A DNA stretch of 64,000 nucleotides, taken from NCBI RefSeq assembly GCF_001618865.1, contig NZ_CP015136.1, forward strand, positions 2,825,001 through 2,889,000, in the 5' to 3' direction. Each line of letters begins with the position of its first letter. Position 1 is the first letter of the stretch. This document shows, one piece after another, positions 50,219 to 59,337 of the stretch. A model generated the notes under the pieces. The model searched no databases. It saw nothing but the letters and a program-made list of their open reading frames with translations, and was not told where the DNA came from. This stretch comes from Luteitalea pratensis. GTDB taxonomy: Bacteria; Acidobacteriota; Vicinamibacteria; Vicinamibacterales; Vicinamibacteraceae. Position numbers and translations under genes: made by a program.

Positions 50219-52881
50219 TCAATTCAGGTGCAGCACGACTGCCGGTTCCACCCGGGCGGCGCGTCGCGCGGGTACGTACGCTGCCACCAGCGCGCTGGCC
50301 ACGATGACCAGTGGCGACAGCGTGAAGGTAGCCACATCGGTTGCACCCACACCGAACAGCAGGACCTTGATGGCGCTGCCGAGGAGGACCGCCGCGGCCA
50401 GGCCCACCGCCATCCCCGCGACGGCAAGCACGAGGCCTTCGCGCATGACGAGGCGGACCACGCCTGACGGATGGGCGCCCAGCGCGAGACGCAGCCCGAT
50501 CTCGCGGGCGCGCTGCGCAACGCCGTGGCTCAGCACGCCGTAGACGCCTAGCGAGGCGAGCCCCAGTGTCAATGCCGCGAACAGCCCCAACAGCGTTGTC
50601 GTGAACCGCTCCTGCGCCAGGGAGGCCGACATGGTCTGACGGAGCGGCTCGACACCGAAGACTGCCAGGCCGGGGTCGATCTCCCTGACCACGCCACGCA
50701 CCTGTGGCGCGAACGCCGCCGGATCGCCCTTGGTGCGCACGAGCAGCGTGTCTGCCAGCGGCAGCTGGCCCACAGGCGCGTAGGCGGCTGGCGGCGCCGC
50801 CTGGGCGAGGCCGTGCATCTTCTCGTCGGCGACGACGCCGACGATGGTGCGGGGTGTGCCCCAGAACGCAATTTGCTGGCCCAACGGGTCCTGCGTCGGG
50901 AAGAACAGGCGACGCGCGGTCTCGTTGATGACGAGCACGGCGGGCGCGTCCGCCGTGTCGGCCGGCTGCAGATGGCGTCCGGCCACGAGCGCGAGTCCGG
51001 TGACGCGCGCGTAGCCGGCGCTCACGCTCCTGATCGAGATCTCCGGCCAGTTGCGTGCCTCGCCCTCGCGTCCGACGACCGTGAACGAGTTCGTGAAGCC
51101 TGCGGCAAGCGGATGATCGCTGGCCACGGCTACGGCCTCGACGCCGGGCAGCGCCGCGACCCTGCGCAGCAGTGCGTCGTTGAAGGCGCCCACTTCCGCC
51201 CAGCGCGGGAAGTCCCGCAGGACGCGTGGGTACCTGTTCTCCGGAAGCTCGTACTCCGCCTTCAGCACGCCATCGGCGCGGAAGCCGGCGCGACGCCACT
51301 GAGTTCCAGGAAGCTCCGCATCAGCAGGCCGGCGCCGGTGACCATGACCATCGCGAGCGCGACCTGTGCCACGGCCAGGATGCCGAGGACTCGTCGGCGT
51401 GCGCGCCCACCGGATGCGGTGCGACCGCCCTCGGCCTTGAGGGTGGTCTGGACGTCCAATTGACGAACCTGGAAGGCCGGTACCAGCGCCGCGCCGAGCG
51501 CGACGACCGCACCGGCCGCCACGGCGGCGAGCAGGGCAGGCACGTCGACCGCAATCGCGGACGTCCGAGGCAGCGATGCCGGCGCGAACGACACGAGCGC
51601 TCGCAGCGCCCACCAGGCGAGCCCGACGCCGAGGACCACAGCGACGGTGCTGAGGATCACGCCCTCGGCCAGGAACTGACCGAGGAGGCGCCATCGCCCG
51701 GCGCCAAGGGCGGCGCGCACGGCCACCTCTCGGGCGCGGGCACCGGCCTGGACGAGCAGCAGGCTCGCGGCGTTCACGCACGCCACCAGCAGGACCAGGG
51801 CGACGGCCCCCATCAATGCGTACAAGGCCGGGCGTACCGGACCGAGCACGACGTCGTTCAGCGGCTCGACGAAGATGCCCCGCCCGTCGTTGGACGAGGG
51901 GTACGTGCGTTCTAGATCGGCAGCGATGCGCGTCAACTCGTCGCCCGCGGCCGCGACGGTGATGCCACGGGTCAGGCGCCCGATGACGAAGATTGGATGG
52001 TTGTCGCGGGACGCCGTGCCCGCATCGGCTCGCAGCGGAAGCCAGGCGTCAACGCTGACGTGGCCGCGGTCCGCGAAGGCGCGGCCGTACGCCGCTGCCG
52101 ACAGGATCTGCAGCACGCCATAGTCGGCCGTCCGCGGTACGACCCCGACGATCTCGTACGGGACGTCGTCGATGCGCAGTGTACGACGCGTGACGGCGGC
52201 GTCGCGGCCGAACCGATCGGCCCAGAGCCGCTCGCCGATGATCACGACGCGGCGCCCGCCGGGGCGATCTTCGTCGGCGCGGAACGTGCGCCCCACGAGA
52301 GGTTCGACGCCGAGCATCGGCAGGAAAGACCCCGACACCGACAGCGTCGCGACACGGAACGGATCGCCGCCGGAGTCCGGCATCACGTTCACGTCGGAGC
52401 CGGTGAACGCGGCGACGGTCGCCAGCGTCGTGGCGCGTGCCGACACGTCGGCATAGTCGGGAATCGACGCGGGCTCACGCGTCGTCCCTGTTGCCCGATC
52501 GGTCTGCCAGATCATGGCGAGCCCGTCGGGATCGACAAACGGTGATGGCTGCAACAGCACGGCGCGCAGGACGCTGAACATGGCGACGTTGGCGCCGATG
52601 CCGAGGGCCAGCATCACCACCGCGAGGACGCTGACGCCACGGTGGTGCAGCAGCGTGCGCAGCGCCCCGCGGACCTCCCGCCCGGCATGGTCGAACCACA
52701 TCGTTCGCCGCGATTCGTAGAAGTGCACGCGCGAGCGCCGGGGGCTTCCGAACGCCCGGCGCGCGGCGGCGCGCGCCTCGTCCGGACTCATCCCGTCGGC
52801 GACGAGCCGGTCGGTCTCGAGTGCGAGGTGGGCCTCGATTTCGTCGGAGAAGTCCTCGTCCGAGCGCGGTAGATGAGCCAT
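50219..52881 (-). pseudogene. ADOP-type ABC permease, frameshifted
   Basis: A permease of the acidobacterial duplicated orphan permease (ADOP) family, MacB-like with two FtsX domains. The N-terminal ~530 residues (52881 to ~51286, beginning MAHLPRSDEDFSDEIEAHLALE) and the C-terminal ~350 residues (ending EPAVVLHLN) are in different frames. Near 51285-51288 the first frame reads GVAP then diverges, while the second continues GFRADGVLK; restoring one G in CGCCGGCTTCC would join them as GVAPGFRADGV. This is either a recent single-base deletion or an error in the sequence. PadR lies upstream with a 3-bp gap. Confidence 0.85.
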
Positions 52882-52884
52882 CGT

Positions 52885-53244
52885 CTACGCTCCTTCGGGC
52901 GCGTTGCCGAGAATGCGCGCGATCGCCGTGGCGAGCCGCTGCCACTGTCGAGTCTCGACGGTGAGCTGGCGACGCCCTGCCTGTGTGAGGGTGTAGAAGC
53001 GAGCCCTCCGATTGTTCTCGGAGGTACCCCACGACGCCGAGATCCACTCGCGTGCCTCGAGGCGCTGCAAGGCTGGATAGAGCGAGCCGTGGTCCACGAG
53101 CAGGCTGTCGGCGGCCTGTTGCTCGATCGCACGGGCGATCCCCTGGCCGTGCTGCGGGCCGAACAGCAGCATCCGCAGGATCAACAGGTCGAGGGTGCCC
53201 TGGAGCAGGTTGACGCGGTCAGTGGGAGACTCTCGGGTCGACAT
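52885..53244 (-). CDS. PadR-family transcriptional regulator
   Basis: A 119-residue winged-helix repressor-type protein. The PadR signature is [28 protein letters not shown], with [15 protein letters not shown] as the recognition helix and a C-terminal dimerisation helix. In acidobacteria PadR genes regularly precede ADOP permeases; here the stop is 3 bp from the ADOP start, so the pair is one operon. Confidence 0.9.
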   Translation of the reverse strand: MSTRESPTDRVNLLQGTLDLLILRMLLFGPQHGQGIARAIEQQAADSLLVDHGSLYPALQRLEAREWISASWGTSENNRRARFYTLTQAGRRQLTVETRQWQRLATAIARILGNAPEGA

Positions 53245-53387
53245 TCAACAGGAGAGTGCCCGTGCTCGGGTCGAATGTCAACCCGACGATGAGCGCTGGC
53301 GCGTCCAGGCGAGCGCATCGAGCCCTTGCAGCGCAGGCAAGATGGTCAGGATTGCCCTCGCACTGCGACCGAGGAGACACTCGGCGC

Positions 53388-55094
53388 GTGTCCCTCTCGC
53401 GCCGCACGCTTCTCGAGCTCGCTGCCCTCGGCGTTCCGTTCGCGGGTACCACGCCCCGGCTTCTCTCAGAGGCGCCCGCGCGCGATGCTGAACGATCAGC
53501 GGACCTGGTCATCATCGGCGGCGGGCTCGGCGGATGCGCCGCGGCCCTCGCGGCCTGCCGAGCAGGGCTGCGCGTCGTCTGCACGGAAGCGACCGACTGG
53601 ATCGGTGGACAAGTCACCTCGCAGGCCGTCCCGCCCGACGAGCACCCGTGGATCGAGAGTTTCGGGTGCACGCGCAGCTATCGTGAGTTCCGCGACGGCG
53701 TGCGCGCGTACTACTCGCGGCACTACCCGCTGACGACGACGGCGCGCAACACGGCCCGGCTCAACCCAGGGAACGGGAGCGTGTCGCGGCTCTGTCACGA
53801 GCCGCGCGTCGCCCTCGCCGTACTGCACGAGCTGCTGGCCCCGTTCGTCAGCGGTGGACAGCTACGCCTGCTTCTCGAGCACGCGCCCGTCGCCGCCGAC
53901 CTCGCTGGCGATCGCGTGCGGGTCGTGACGGTCAGTCATCTCCACACGGGACGCGAAACCGTCCTTGCCGCACCGTATTTCATCGATGCGACAGACCTGG
54001 GTGACCTGCTACCGCTGACGAAGACCGAGTTTGTCATCGGCGCCGAATCGCAGAAAGACACGGGCGAGCCGCGCGCCCCGGCCGTCGCGCAGCCGCTCAA
54101 CCAGCAGGCGTTCACATGGTGTTTCGCCGTGGACCACCTGGCGGGCGAGGACCACACGATCGAGAAGCCCACCGATTACGACTTCTGGCGCGACTACGTG
54201 CCGCAGATGCACCCGCCCTGGCCGGGCAGGCTTCTCAGCTGGGCCATGAGTGATCCGATCACGCTCGCGACGAGAAGGTTGTCGTTCGACCCGGACGGCG
54301 CCGGCGGCGAAGGGCTGAACCTGTTCGTGTACCGCCGGATCGCCGATCCGGCCAACTTCCTCGAAGGTAGGTATGCAAGCGGCATCTCGCTGGTCAACTG
54401 GCCCCAGAACGACTACTGGCTGGGTCCACTGCTCGGAGTCGACACTGGCGTCGCCGCAACCCATCGCGCACGCGGGAAGGACCTGAGCCTCTCGCTGCTG
54501 TACTGGATGCAGACCGAGGCGCCGCGACCCGATGGGGGTGCCGGGTGGAAGGGCCTGCGCCTGCGCGACGATGTCGTCGGCACGGCGGACGGGTTGGCCA
54601 AGGCCGTGTACGTTCGCGAGTCGCGGCGGATCAAGGCCGAGGTGACGGTGACGGAACTGCACGTGGGGACCGACGCGCGTGTCGCGGCGACTGGCGTCCC
54701 GCGCGCGGATGTCACCGCCGCATCCTTCCCGGACTCGGTCGGCATCGGGTCGTACCGGATCGATCTCCATCCGAGCACGAGCGGTGTCAACTACGTGGAC
54801 ATCAGCTCGCTGCCATTCCAGATCCCGCTCGGCGCGCTCATCCCGCAGCGGGTTGAGAATCTCATTCCCGCCTGCAAGAACATCGGCACGACGCACCTGA
54901 CCAACGGGTGTTACCGGCTGCATCCCGTGGAATGGAACATCGGCGAAGCCGCCGGGCTGCTCGTGGCGCAGGCGCTCGCCGTCCGCGAGCCGCCCAGGCG
55001 GATTCGATCGGACCCCAAGGCGCTGGCGGCCTTCCAGGATGTGCTTCGACGCAACGGCCTCGAGCTCGAATGGCCGAAGCTCAGGCCCCTGTAA
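53388..55094 (+). CDS. FAD-dependent oxidoreductase, Tat-exported
   Basis: A 568-residue FAD_oxidored-type flavoprotein. The FAD motif IIGGGLGGCAAALAA is near residue 41, followed by DWIGGQVTSQ; a late HLTNGCYRLHPVEWNIGEAAG segment is the usual C-terminal flavin contact. The start at GTG 53388 is chosen because a twin-arginine sequence (SLSRRTLLELAALG) follows it and GAGGAGA lies 10 bases upstream. It is probably exported in folded, flavin-loaded form. The substrate is unknown. A gap of 103 bp precedes the TIR gene. Confidence 0.83.
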   Translation: MSLSRRTLLELAALGVPFAGTTPRLLSEAPARDAERSADLVIIGGGLGGCAAALAACRAGLRVVCTEATDWIGGQVTSQAVPPDEHPWIESFGCTRSYREFRDGVRAYYSRHYPLTTTARNTARLNPGNGSVSRLCHEPRVALAVLHELLAPFVSGGQLRLLLEHAPVAADLAGDRVRVVTVSHLHTGRETVLAAPYFIDATDLGDLLPLTKTEFVIGAESQKDTGEPRAPAVAQPLNQQAFTWCFAVDHLAGEDHTIEKPTDYDFWRDYVPQMHPPWPGRLLSWAMSDPITLATRRLSFDPDGAGGEGLNLFVYRRIADPANFLEGRYASGISLVNWPQNDYWLGPLLGVDTGVAATHRARGKDLSLSLLYWMQTEAPRPDGGAGWKGLRLRDDVVGTADGLAKAVYVRESRRIKAEVTVTELHVGTDARVAATGVPRADVTAASFPDSVGIGSYRIDLHPSTSGVNYVDISSLPFQIPLGALIPQRVENLIPACKNIGTTHLTNGCYRLHPVEWNIGEAAGLLVAQALAVREPPRRIRSDPKALAAFQDVLRRNGLELEWPKLRPL

Positions 55095-55197
55095 GAACGC
55101 GGTGCCCGAGTCCCTGTCGGCCGGGCTTCACGCCTGTCGGGTCCGGATCCATGACCTGCAGCGTTAAAAACATGTGATCAGGGAGCCGCTAGCACCC

Positions 55198-56352
55198 ATG
55201 TCACCTGGTGATCGCCTCGTCCACGTCTTCATCTCTTACGCGCACGAGGACCGCAAGTGGTGCACCCGGCTGCGTGACCAACTCGGTGCTCTGGTGAATC
55301 TCGGACACATCCATCTGTTCGACGATGGCGAAATCGGCGCGGGCGAGAAGTGGGACGACCGCATCCGCCAGGAGCTCGAGGCGGCCGACATCATCGTCCT
55401 CATCGTCTCAGACAAGTTCATGGCGTCGAAGTACTCGACGACAATCGAATTGCAGCATGCGGTCGAAGGGCATGCGTCGCGGTCAGTCTGTGTGATTCCA
55501 GTGGTTGCCGACCACGTAGACACCGACGCGTTGCCCTTTCACGACCTGCAGTTCTTTCCGCTCGATGAGAACCGCGACCTGAAGCCGCTCGCCGAATGGA
55601 AGGAAGAGGTCTCCCGTCCATTGGCGGACGTCGCGCGAAGCGTCCGCAAGGAGGCGGAGCGGATCAAGGGCACGGCGGCGACGGCAGCAGAGCAGCCAGC
55701 GCGTGTCCGTCCGCCGCGGCCGCGCCAACCCCGGCCGGCGTGGCGCGCGCCCTCGATCATTGGCGGCGCCGTGCTGATTGTCGTCGCCGCGTTCCTGTTG
55801 TGGAGGTCGCAGCTGGTCGCTCCCATGTCGGAGCCGCCATCGGTTGCTGCCCCTTCGTCGGCTACGCCCACAAGCGCGCCCACGCGCGACGCCGGCGCGG
55901 AGAACACCACCCGCCCCACGACCGAGCCGGAGCGACCTGCGTCGCAGACGGGCGCTGGCACCGGGACCAGAGCGAAGAAACGCGTCGAGCCGGTGGCGAA
56001 ATCTGATCCGGCGAGAGAGCAACCGTCCGTTGCTCCGGATCAGCCGGCCGGAGGCGCGAGCGCACAACCGGCCGCGCCTCAGACGCCGCCGTCCGCGCCC
56101 CCGCCGTCACCGCCCGATCCGGAGAACGTTCGCCGGCAGCTCTTCGCTCGCGCCTCGGCGGTCGTCGAATGTGTTCAAGGGAATCAGGACGAAGCTTCCG
56201 CGCGGCGCATCCTCAGAATTCTGCACACCATGCCAACCTCCGAGACGACAAGGGGGATCATGGCGGACCTCAAGAACGCCTGGCCCGGTGGAACGGAGAA
56301 AGAACACCGCGCCATTACGAGCGACATCAACTGCATCCCGAAACGACCATGA
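55198..56352 (+). CDS. Membrane-anchored TIR-domain protein
   Basis: A 384-residue protein. The TIR domain occupies residues 7-~140 (FISYAHEDRKW at 11-21, DDGEIGAGE at 42-50, and SKYSTTIEL with Glu84 where TIR NADases have their catalytic Glu). A single span is at ~186-202 (PSIIGGAVLIVVAAFLLW). A long Pro/Ala/Thr-rich linker then leads to a small C-terminal helical domain (~residues 315-384). The ATG at 55198 is preferred to upstream GTG/ATG codons because GGGAG lies upstream. It is coupled by ATGA overlap to the secreted protein gene. Whether it is an NADase effector or a signalling adaptor is open. Confidence 0.82.
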   Translation: MSPGDRLVHVFISYAHEDRKWCTRLRDQLGALVNLGHIHLFDDGEIGAGEKWDDRIRQELEAADIIVLIVSDKFMASKYSTTIELQHAVEGHASRSVCVIPVVADHVDTDALPFHDLQFFPLDENRDLKPLAEWKEEVSRPLADVARSVRKEAERIKGTAATAAEQPARVRPPRPRQPRPAWRAPSIIGGAVLIVVAAFLLWRSQLVAPMSEPPSVAAPSSATPTSAPTRDAGAENTTRPTTEPERPASQTGAGTGTRAKKRVEPVAKSDPAREQPSVAPDQPAGGASAQPAAPQTPPSAPPPSPPDPENVRRQLFARASAVVECVQGNQDEASARRILRILHTMPTSETTRGIMADLKNAWPGGTEKEHRAITSDINCIPKRP

Positions 56353-57485
56353 AAACTGGCCCCTTCGTCCGCGGCGCGCGTCTTCGTGTGCTCCTGCTGC
56401 TCGTGGCGATGCCGTTCGCGACCGGCGCGGCTGCAGAGCCGGCGTCCTCCGCGCGACAACAGGCAGGCGGCAAGGGCGAGCGAGCGAGCGACTCACCGCT
56501 CCATGCGTGTGAACCTCGGGCCGGCGCAGGAGCGAGGGCGATTCGCATCCTCGAGATTCGCTCCGAAGGCCGTATCGAGGAAGACCTCTCACTCGTGGAC
56601 GGGATCAACACGAACCGGGATGTGCTCATCGTCGCCTGCCGCCGCGTGATCTGGCCGAAGTTCAAAGACCTCGATTCAAAAGGCGGCGTGCTGGTTCAGG
56701 TTCGTGCATGGCGGAAGCCGGCCGACGGCGGGTGGCTGGAGATGCGGCTGAACGAACCATCGCAGGACGAAGCCATCCTGAAACAGCAGGACTCGCGGCG
56801 ATACGATCTCCGCGAGGTCAGCCTGGCCGTGAACGAGTCCACTCTCGAAGATCCCCGACTGATCATTCCCCTGCGGCGGGAGCTGGTGAAGCCGACGGAC
56901 CTGATCCGTATCCGCATCCGGATTGCGCCGAGGTCAGCCATCTATCCGACCGAGCCGAGCCCAGCGAATGATGACAGTACCGGGGACAACCCGGTCGGCG
57001 TGATCCTGGATAACGAGGAAGTGATCGACTCGATCTTCGAAGTGGGTCGCTTCGGCCTGCACGCTCGCTTCTCCGACATGGCGCTGTTCGTCCAGCGCGT
57101 CGGCGAGGACCGGGCGAACAGCAGCGGCACCAATCTGGTGGTGTTCGACTCGGTGAACTTCAGGCCTGCGCCGGGTGTGAACTACGGGTTCAACTACTAC
57201 CATCGCCGGCACGCCAGCATCCGTGTCCTGGAGCCTGGCTTTGGGATGCACATCGCGTTCCTGAACTGGAACGACCGCCCGCGCGATTCAGCCGCCGCGG
57301 ACGTAGATGTGACGCGTACGACGAACCTGCAGATCGGGATCGGGGTGACCGGCTCGATGTTCGATGGAACCGTGGTCGGCACGCTCGGCTGGAACCTGCA
57401 TGTGAAGGATCAGCGGCCGTACCTCGGCATCGGCTTCAGCATCACCGGGCTCGCCCGCAAGATCGCGCAGTTCGTCCGCGAGTGA
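56349..57485 (+). CDS. Secreted beta-rich protein coupled to the TIR gene
   Basis: A 378-residue exported protein (signal peptide residues ~1-29, cleavage near GAAAEP). The remainder is beta-rich, with an N-terminal RILEIRSEGRIEEDLSLVDG region and a C-terminal segment of alternating strands (GVNYGFNYYHRRHASIRVLEPG ... FDGTVVGTLGWNLHVKDQRPYLGIGFSITG) that resembles an outer-membrane barrel. I do not recognise the family. It overlaps the TIR gene by 4 bases, so the two proteins are made together. Confidence 0.7.
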   Translation: MKTGPFVRGARLRVLLLLVAMPFATGAAAEPASSARQQAGGKGERASDSPLHACEPRAGAGARAIRILEIRSEGRIEEDLSLVDGINTNRDVLIVACRRVIWPKFKDLDSKGGVLVQVRAWRKPADGGWLEMRLNEPSQDEAILKQQDSRRYDLREVSLAVNESTLEDPRLIIPLRRELVKPTDLIRIRIRIAPRSAIYPTEPSPANDDSTGDNPVGVILDNEEVIDSIFEVGRFGLHARFSDMALFVQRVGEDRANSSGTNLVVFDSVNFRPAPGVNYGFNYYHRRHASIRVLEPGFGMHIAFLNWNDRPRDSAAADVDVTRTTNLQIGIGVTGSMFDGTVVGTLGWNLHVKDQRPYLGIGFSITGLARKIAQFVRE

Positions 57486-57671
57486 CCGACGCCACGCGCG
57501 TGCAGGTGGTCCGCCGGCCTTCCGTGCTCAGTCGCAAGCGTGCCGACTCGGGTTGGCCACCACCCGCGCCTCAACGCGCTCCGGCGCGACGGGCCTCCGC
57601 CAACTCGGGGAGGCCTGAAGCCGCGTGCTTCCAGTACTCGAGGAAACGGTCATCTCACAACGCCTTCAGGG

Positions 57672-58073
57672 TCATGCCGGCATTTCAGAGCCGATGGTCC
57701 ACACGAAACCGCTCGGATCGACGACCTCGAACGCGCGGGTCTTCCACTCGGTGTCGTGCGGCTCCGATTTGAGCGTGATGCCGGCGCTCCTGGCTCGCGT
57801 CGCAATCTCGTCGACGTTCTGTGTCGTCGACATGAACACGCGCATGCCGATGCCCTTCTTCCGGTCGCGCCCCTTCTTCCAATCGTCCTGGCTCAGGCCG
57901 ATCTGGCTCTTGCCGGCACGCAGCATCACGCCGAGAAGCGTCCCGTTGTCTTCCCACCGCTCCTCGACCGAGAAGCCGAGCGCTTCGTAAAAGGTCATGC
58001 TCTTCTGCAAATCATCGACGGTGAAGCTGGGAACGATCGCGCTGATCTGCAGAGCGTCTTGCGTTGTCGCCAC
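57672..58073 (-). CDS. VOC-family (glyoxalase/dioxygenase-like) protein
   Basis: A 133-residue single VOC domain: ISAIVPSFTVDDLQKSMTFYEALGF then MRVFMSTTQNVDEIATRARS and FEVVDPSGFVWTIG, the paired beta-alpha-beta-beta-beta modules of the glyoxalase/bleomycin-resistance fold. A GTG start at 58073 is supported by GAGGAGGG 6 bases upstream. The metal-ligand pattern is incomplete, so the activity is unknown. Confidence 0.8.
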   Translation of the reverse strand: MATTQDALQISAIVPSFTVDDLQKSMTFYEALGFSVEERWEDNGTLLGVMLRAGKSQIGLSQDDWKKGRDRKKGIGMRVFMSTTQNVDEIATRARSAGITLKSEPHDTEWKTRAFEVVDPSGFVWTIGSEMPA

Positions 58074-58216
58074 GATACCCTCCTCGTTGTTCCGTCCAAT
58101 TCGCATGCTAGCCAGCCGCGTCGCGGATCTGCAAGCGCGGCCGCGTACAGTCCAGTCCGCCGCCACGTCCGCGAATCGTCGTGACTCCCGTTCAAGGAGA
58201 GCGCCCTGGGCGCTGA

Positions 58217-59173
58217 TCAGCGGATCGCGATCGGCGCGACCGTCGATCCCGTCCCGCCCTTGATCTTGAGCGGCTGCACGACGAAGGCGAATTCCTGCAC
58301 GCGCTCGGCTGCAAGGACATCGAGCTTCAGATTTTCGAGCGTGTGGATGCCGTGAACCACCAGGAGCACCTGATGGACCGGCAGTGAGAGATCCGGATCG
58401 GGATTGGGCCCGACCTCGACCGGCCAGTTGTCGGCGCCGATGAGCAGCGGATCCTGCCTGGACAGCCACTCTGCCGCAGCGATGCCGATGCCCGGGCAGG
58501 TCTTCACGTAGCGCGCGTTGTCCACGTTCCAGAGCGTGCCCCAGCCGGTGTGGATCAGGATGGCATCGCCCGGCTCGAGCGTCAGCTTCTGGCGTGCCAG
58601 CGCCTGCTCCAGGTCCTGCGGCGTGATCTCGTAGTTGTCCGGGAGGACCGGCACGCCCTTCAGGGCAGCGACGTCGATCAGCACGCCGCGGGCGACGAGC
58701 GCGCCGACGCCCTCGACGCCCAGGGTGCCGAACCCCGTGCGTGACTCGTTGCCCTCGATCGGCACGCAGTTGTAGAAGCTGCCGCCGATCATCTGGTGCG
58801 GGAACGCATCGAACTGTGTCCCGACCTGGCCGATCTCGGAGATCACGAGCTCCTCGTTGGTGCCGCGGCGGTTGCGCCCAGGGTTGATGACGGTGCGCTT
58901 GGTGTGGAGGTCGAAGCGCCGCGTGCCGAAGACCGGCATGGTGCCTTCGAGCACGCGCCCGAGCTCGATGATCTGGCCGGTCTTCACGAGCCGCATCGCT
59001 GCCAGTACTGTTGCCGGCTTCACGTGGTTGGCCGAGCCTCGCGTGTCGCCGGCGCCCCACTTGGACGGGCACCGCTGGGCGTCGCTCGGGGGGTTCCAGC
59101 CCTGGGCGGCGACAGGTTCAACGACGCCGGCGCACAGCGTCGCCGCGATCGACACAATCAGGAGCCGCTTCAT
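58217..59173 (-). CDS. Cyclase-family (kynurenine formamidase-like) hydrolase, exported
   Basis: A 318-residue protein with a signal peptide (residues ~1-23, cleavage near VAAQG) and the cyclase-family fold. The usual metal motif HxGTHxDxxxH appears as QVGTQFDAFPHQ, with Gln in place of two His, a variant seen in some members of the family. Other features are VEGVGALVARGVLIDV and GDAILIHTGWG. The substrate could be a cyclic amide, ester or formamide. Confidence 0.78.
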   Translation of the reverse strand: MKRLLIVSIAATLCAGVVEPVAAQGWNPPSDAQRCPSKWGAGDTRGSANHVKPATVLAAMRLVKTGQIIELGRVLEGTMPVFGTRRFDLHTKRTVINPGRNRRGTNEELVISEIGQVGTQFDAFPHQMIGGSFYNCVPIEGNESRTGFGTLGVEGVGALVARGVLIDVAALKGVPVLPDNYEITPQDLEQALARQKLTLEPGDAILIHTGWGTLWNVDNARYVKTCPGIGIAAAEWLSRQDPLLIGADNWPVEVGPNPDPDLSLPVHQVLLVVHGIHTLENLKLDVLAAERVQEFAFVVQPLKIKGGTGSTVAPIAIR

Positions 59174-59337
59174 CGTGCCCACACGATACACGCGCCGCCT
59201 GCGACGAGCACTCAGGCCCGCCTTTGCCCTGAGCTTTACGGGGACGACATTCACCGCGACAGCGGCGACGTTGGCCGCCGCTTGGCTTGCGGCCATCTCG
59301 TACCGGACACCAGTGCGAGTCCTTGTGACCTCGCCGA

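Noticed and set aside
53256-53387. Longer N-terminus for the FAD oxidoreductase
   Set aside because: The twin-arginine signal begins after the GTG at 53388, which has a ribosome site; a longer leader would bury the export signal.
57500-57660. Short minus-strand frames of about 27 and 41 residues downstream of the VOC gene
   Set aside because: One has a plausible peptide-like sequence but no start signal or conserved partner, so I cannot call a gene or a remnant.
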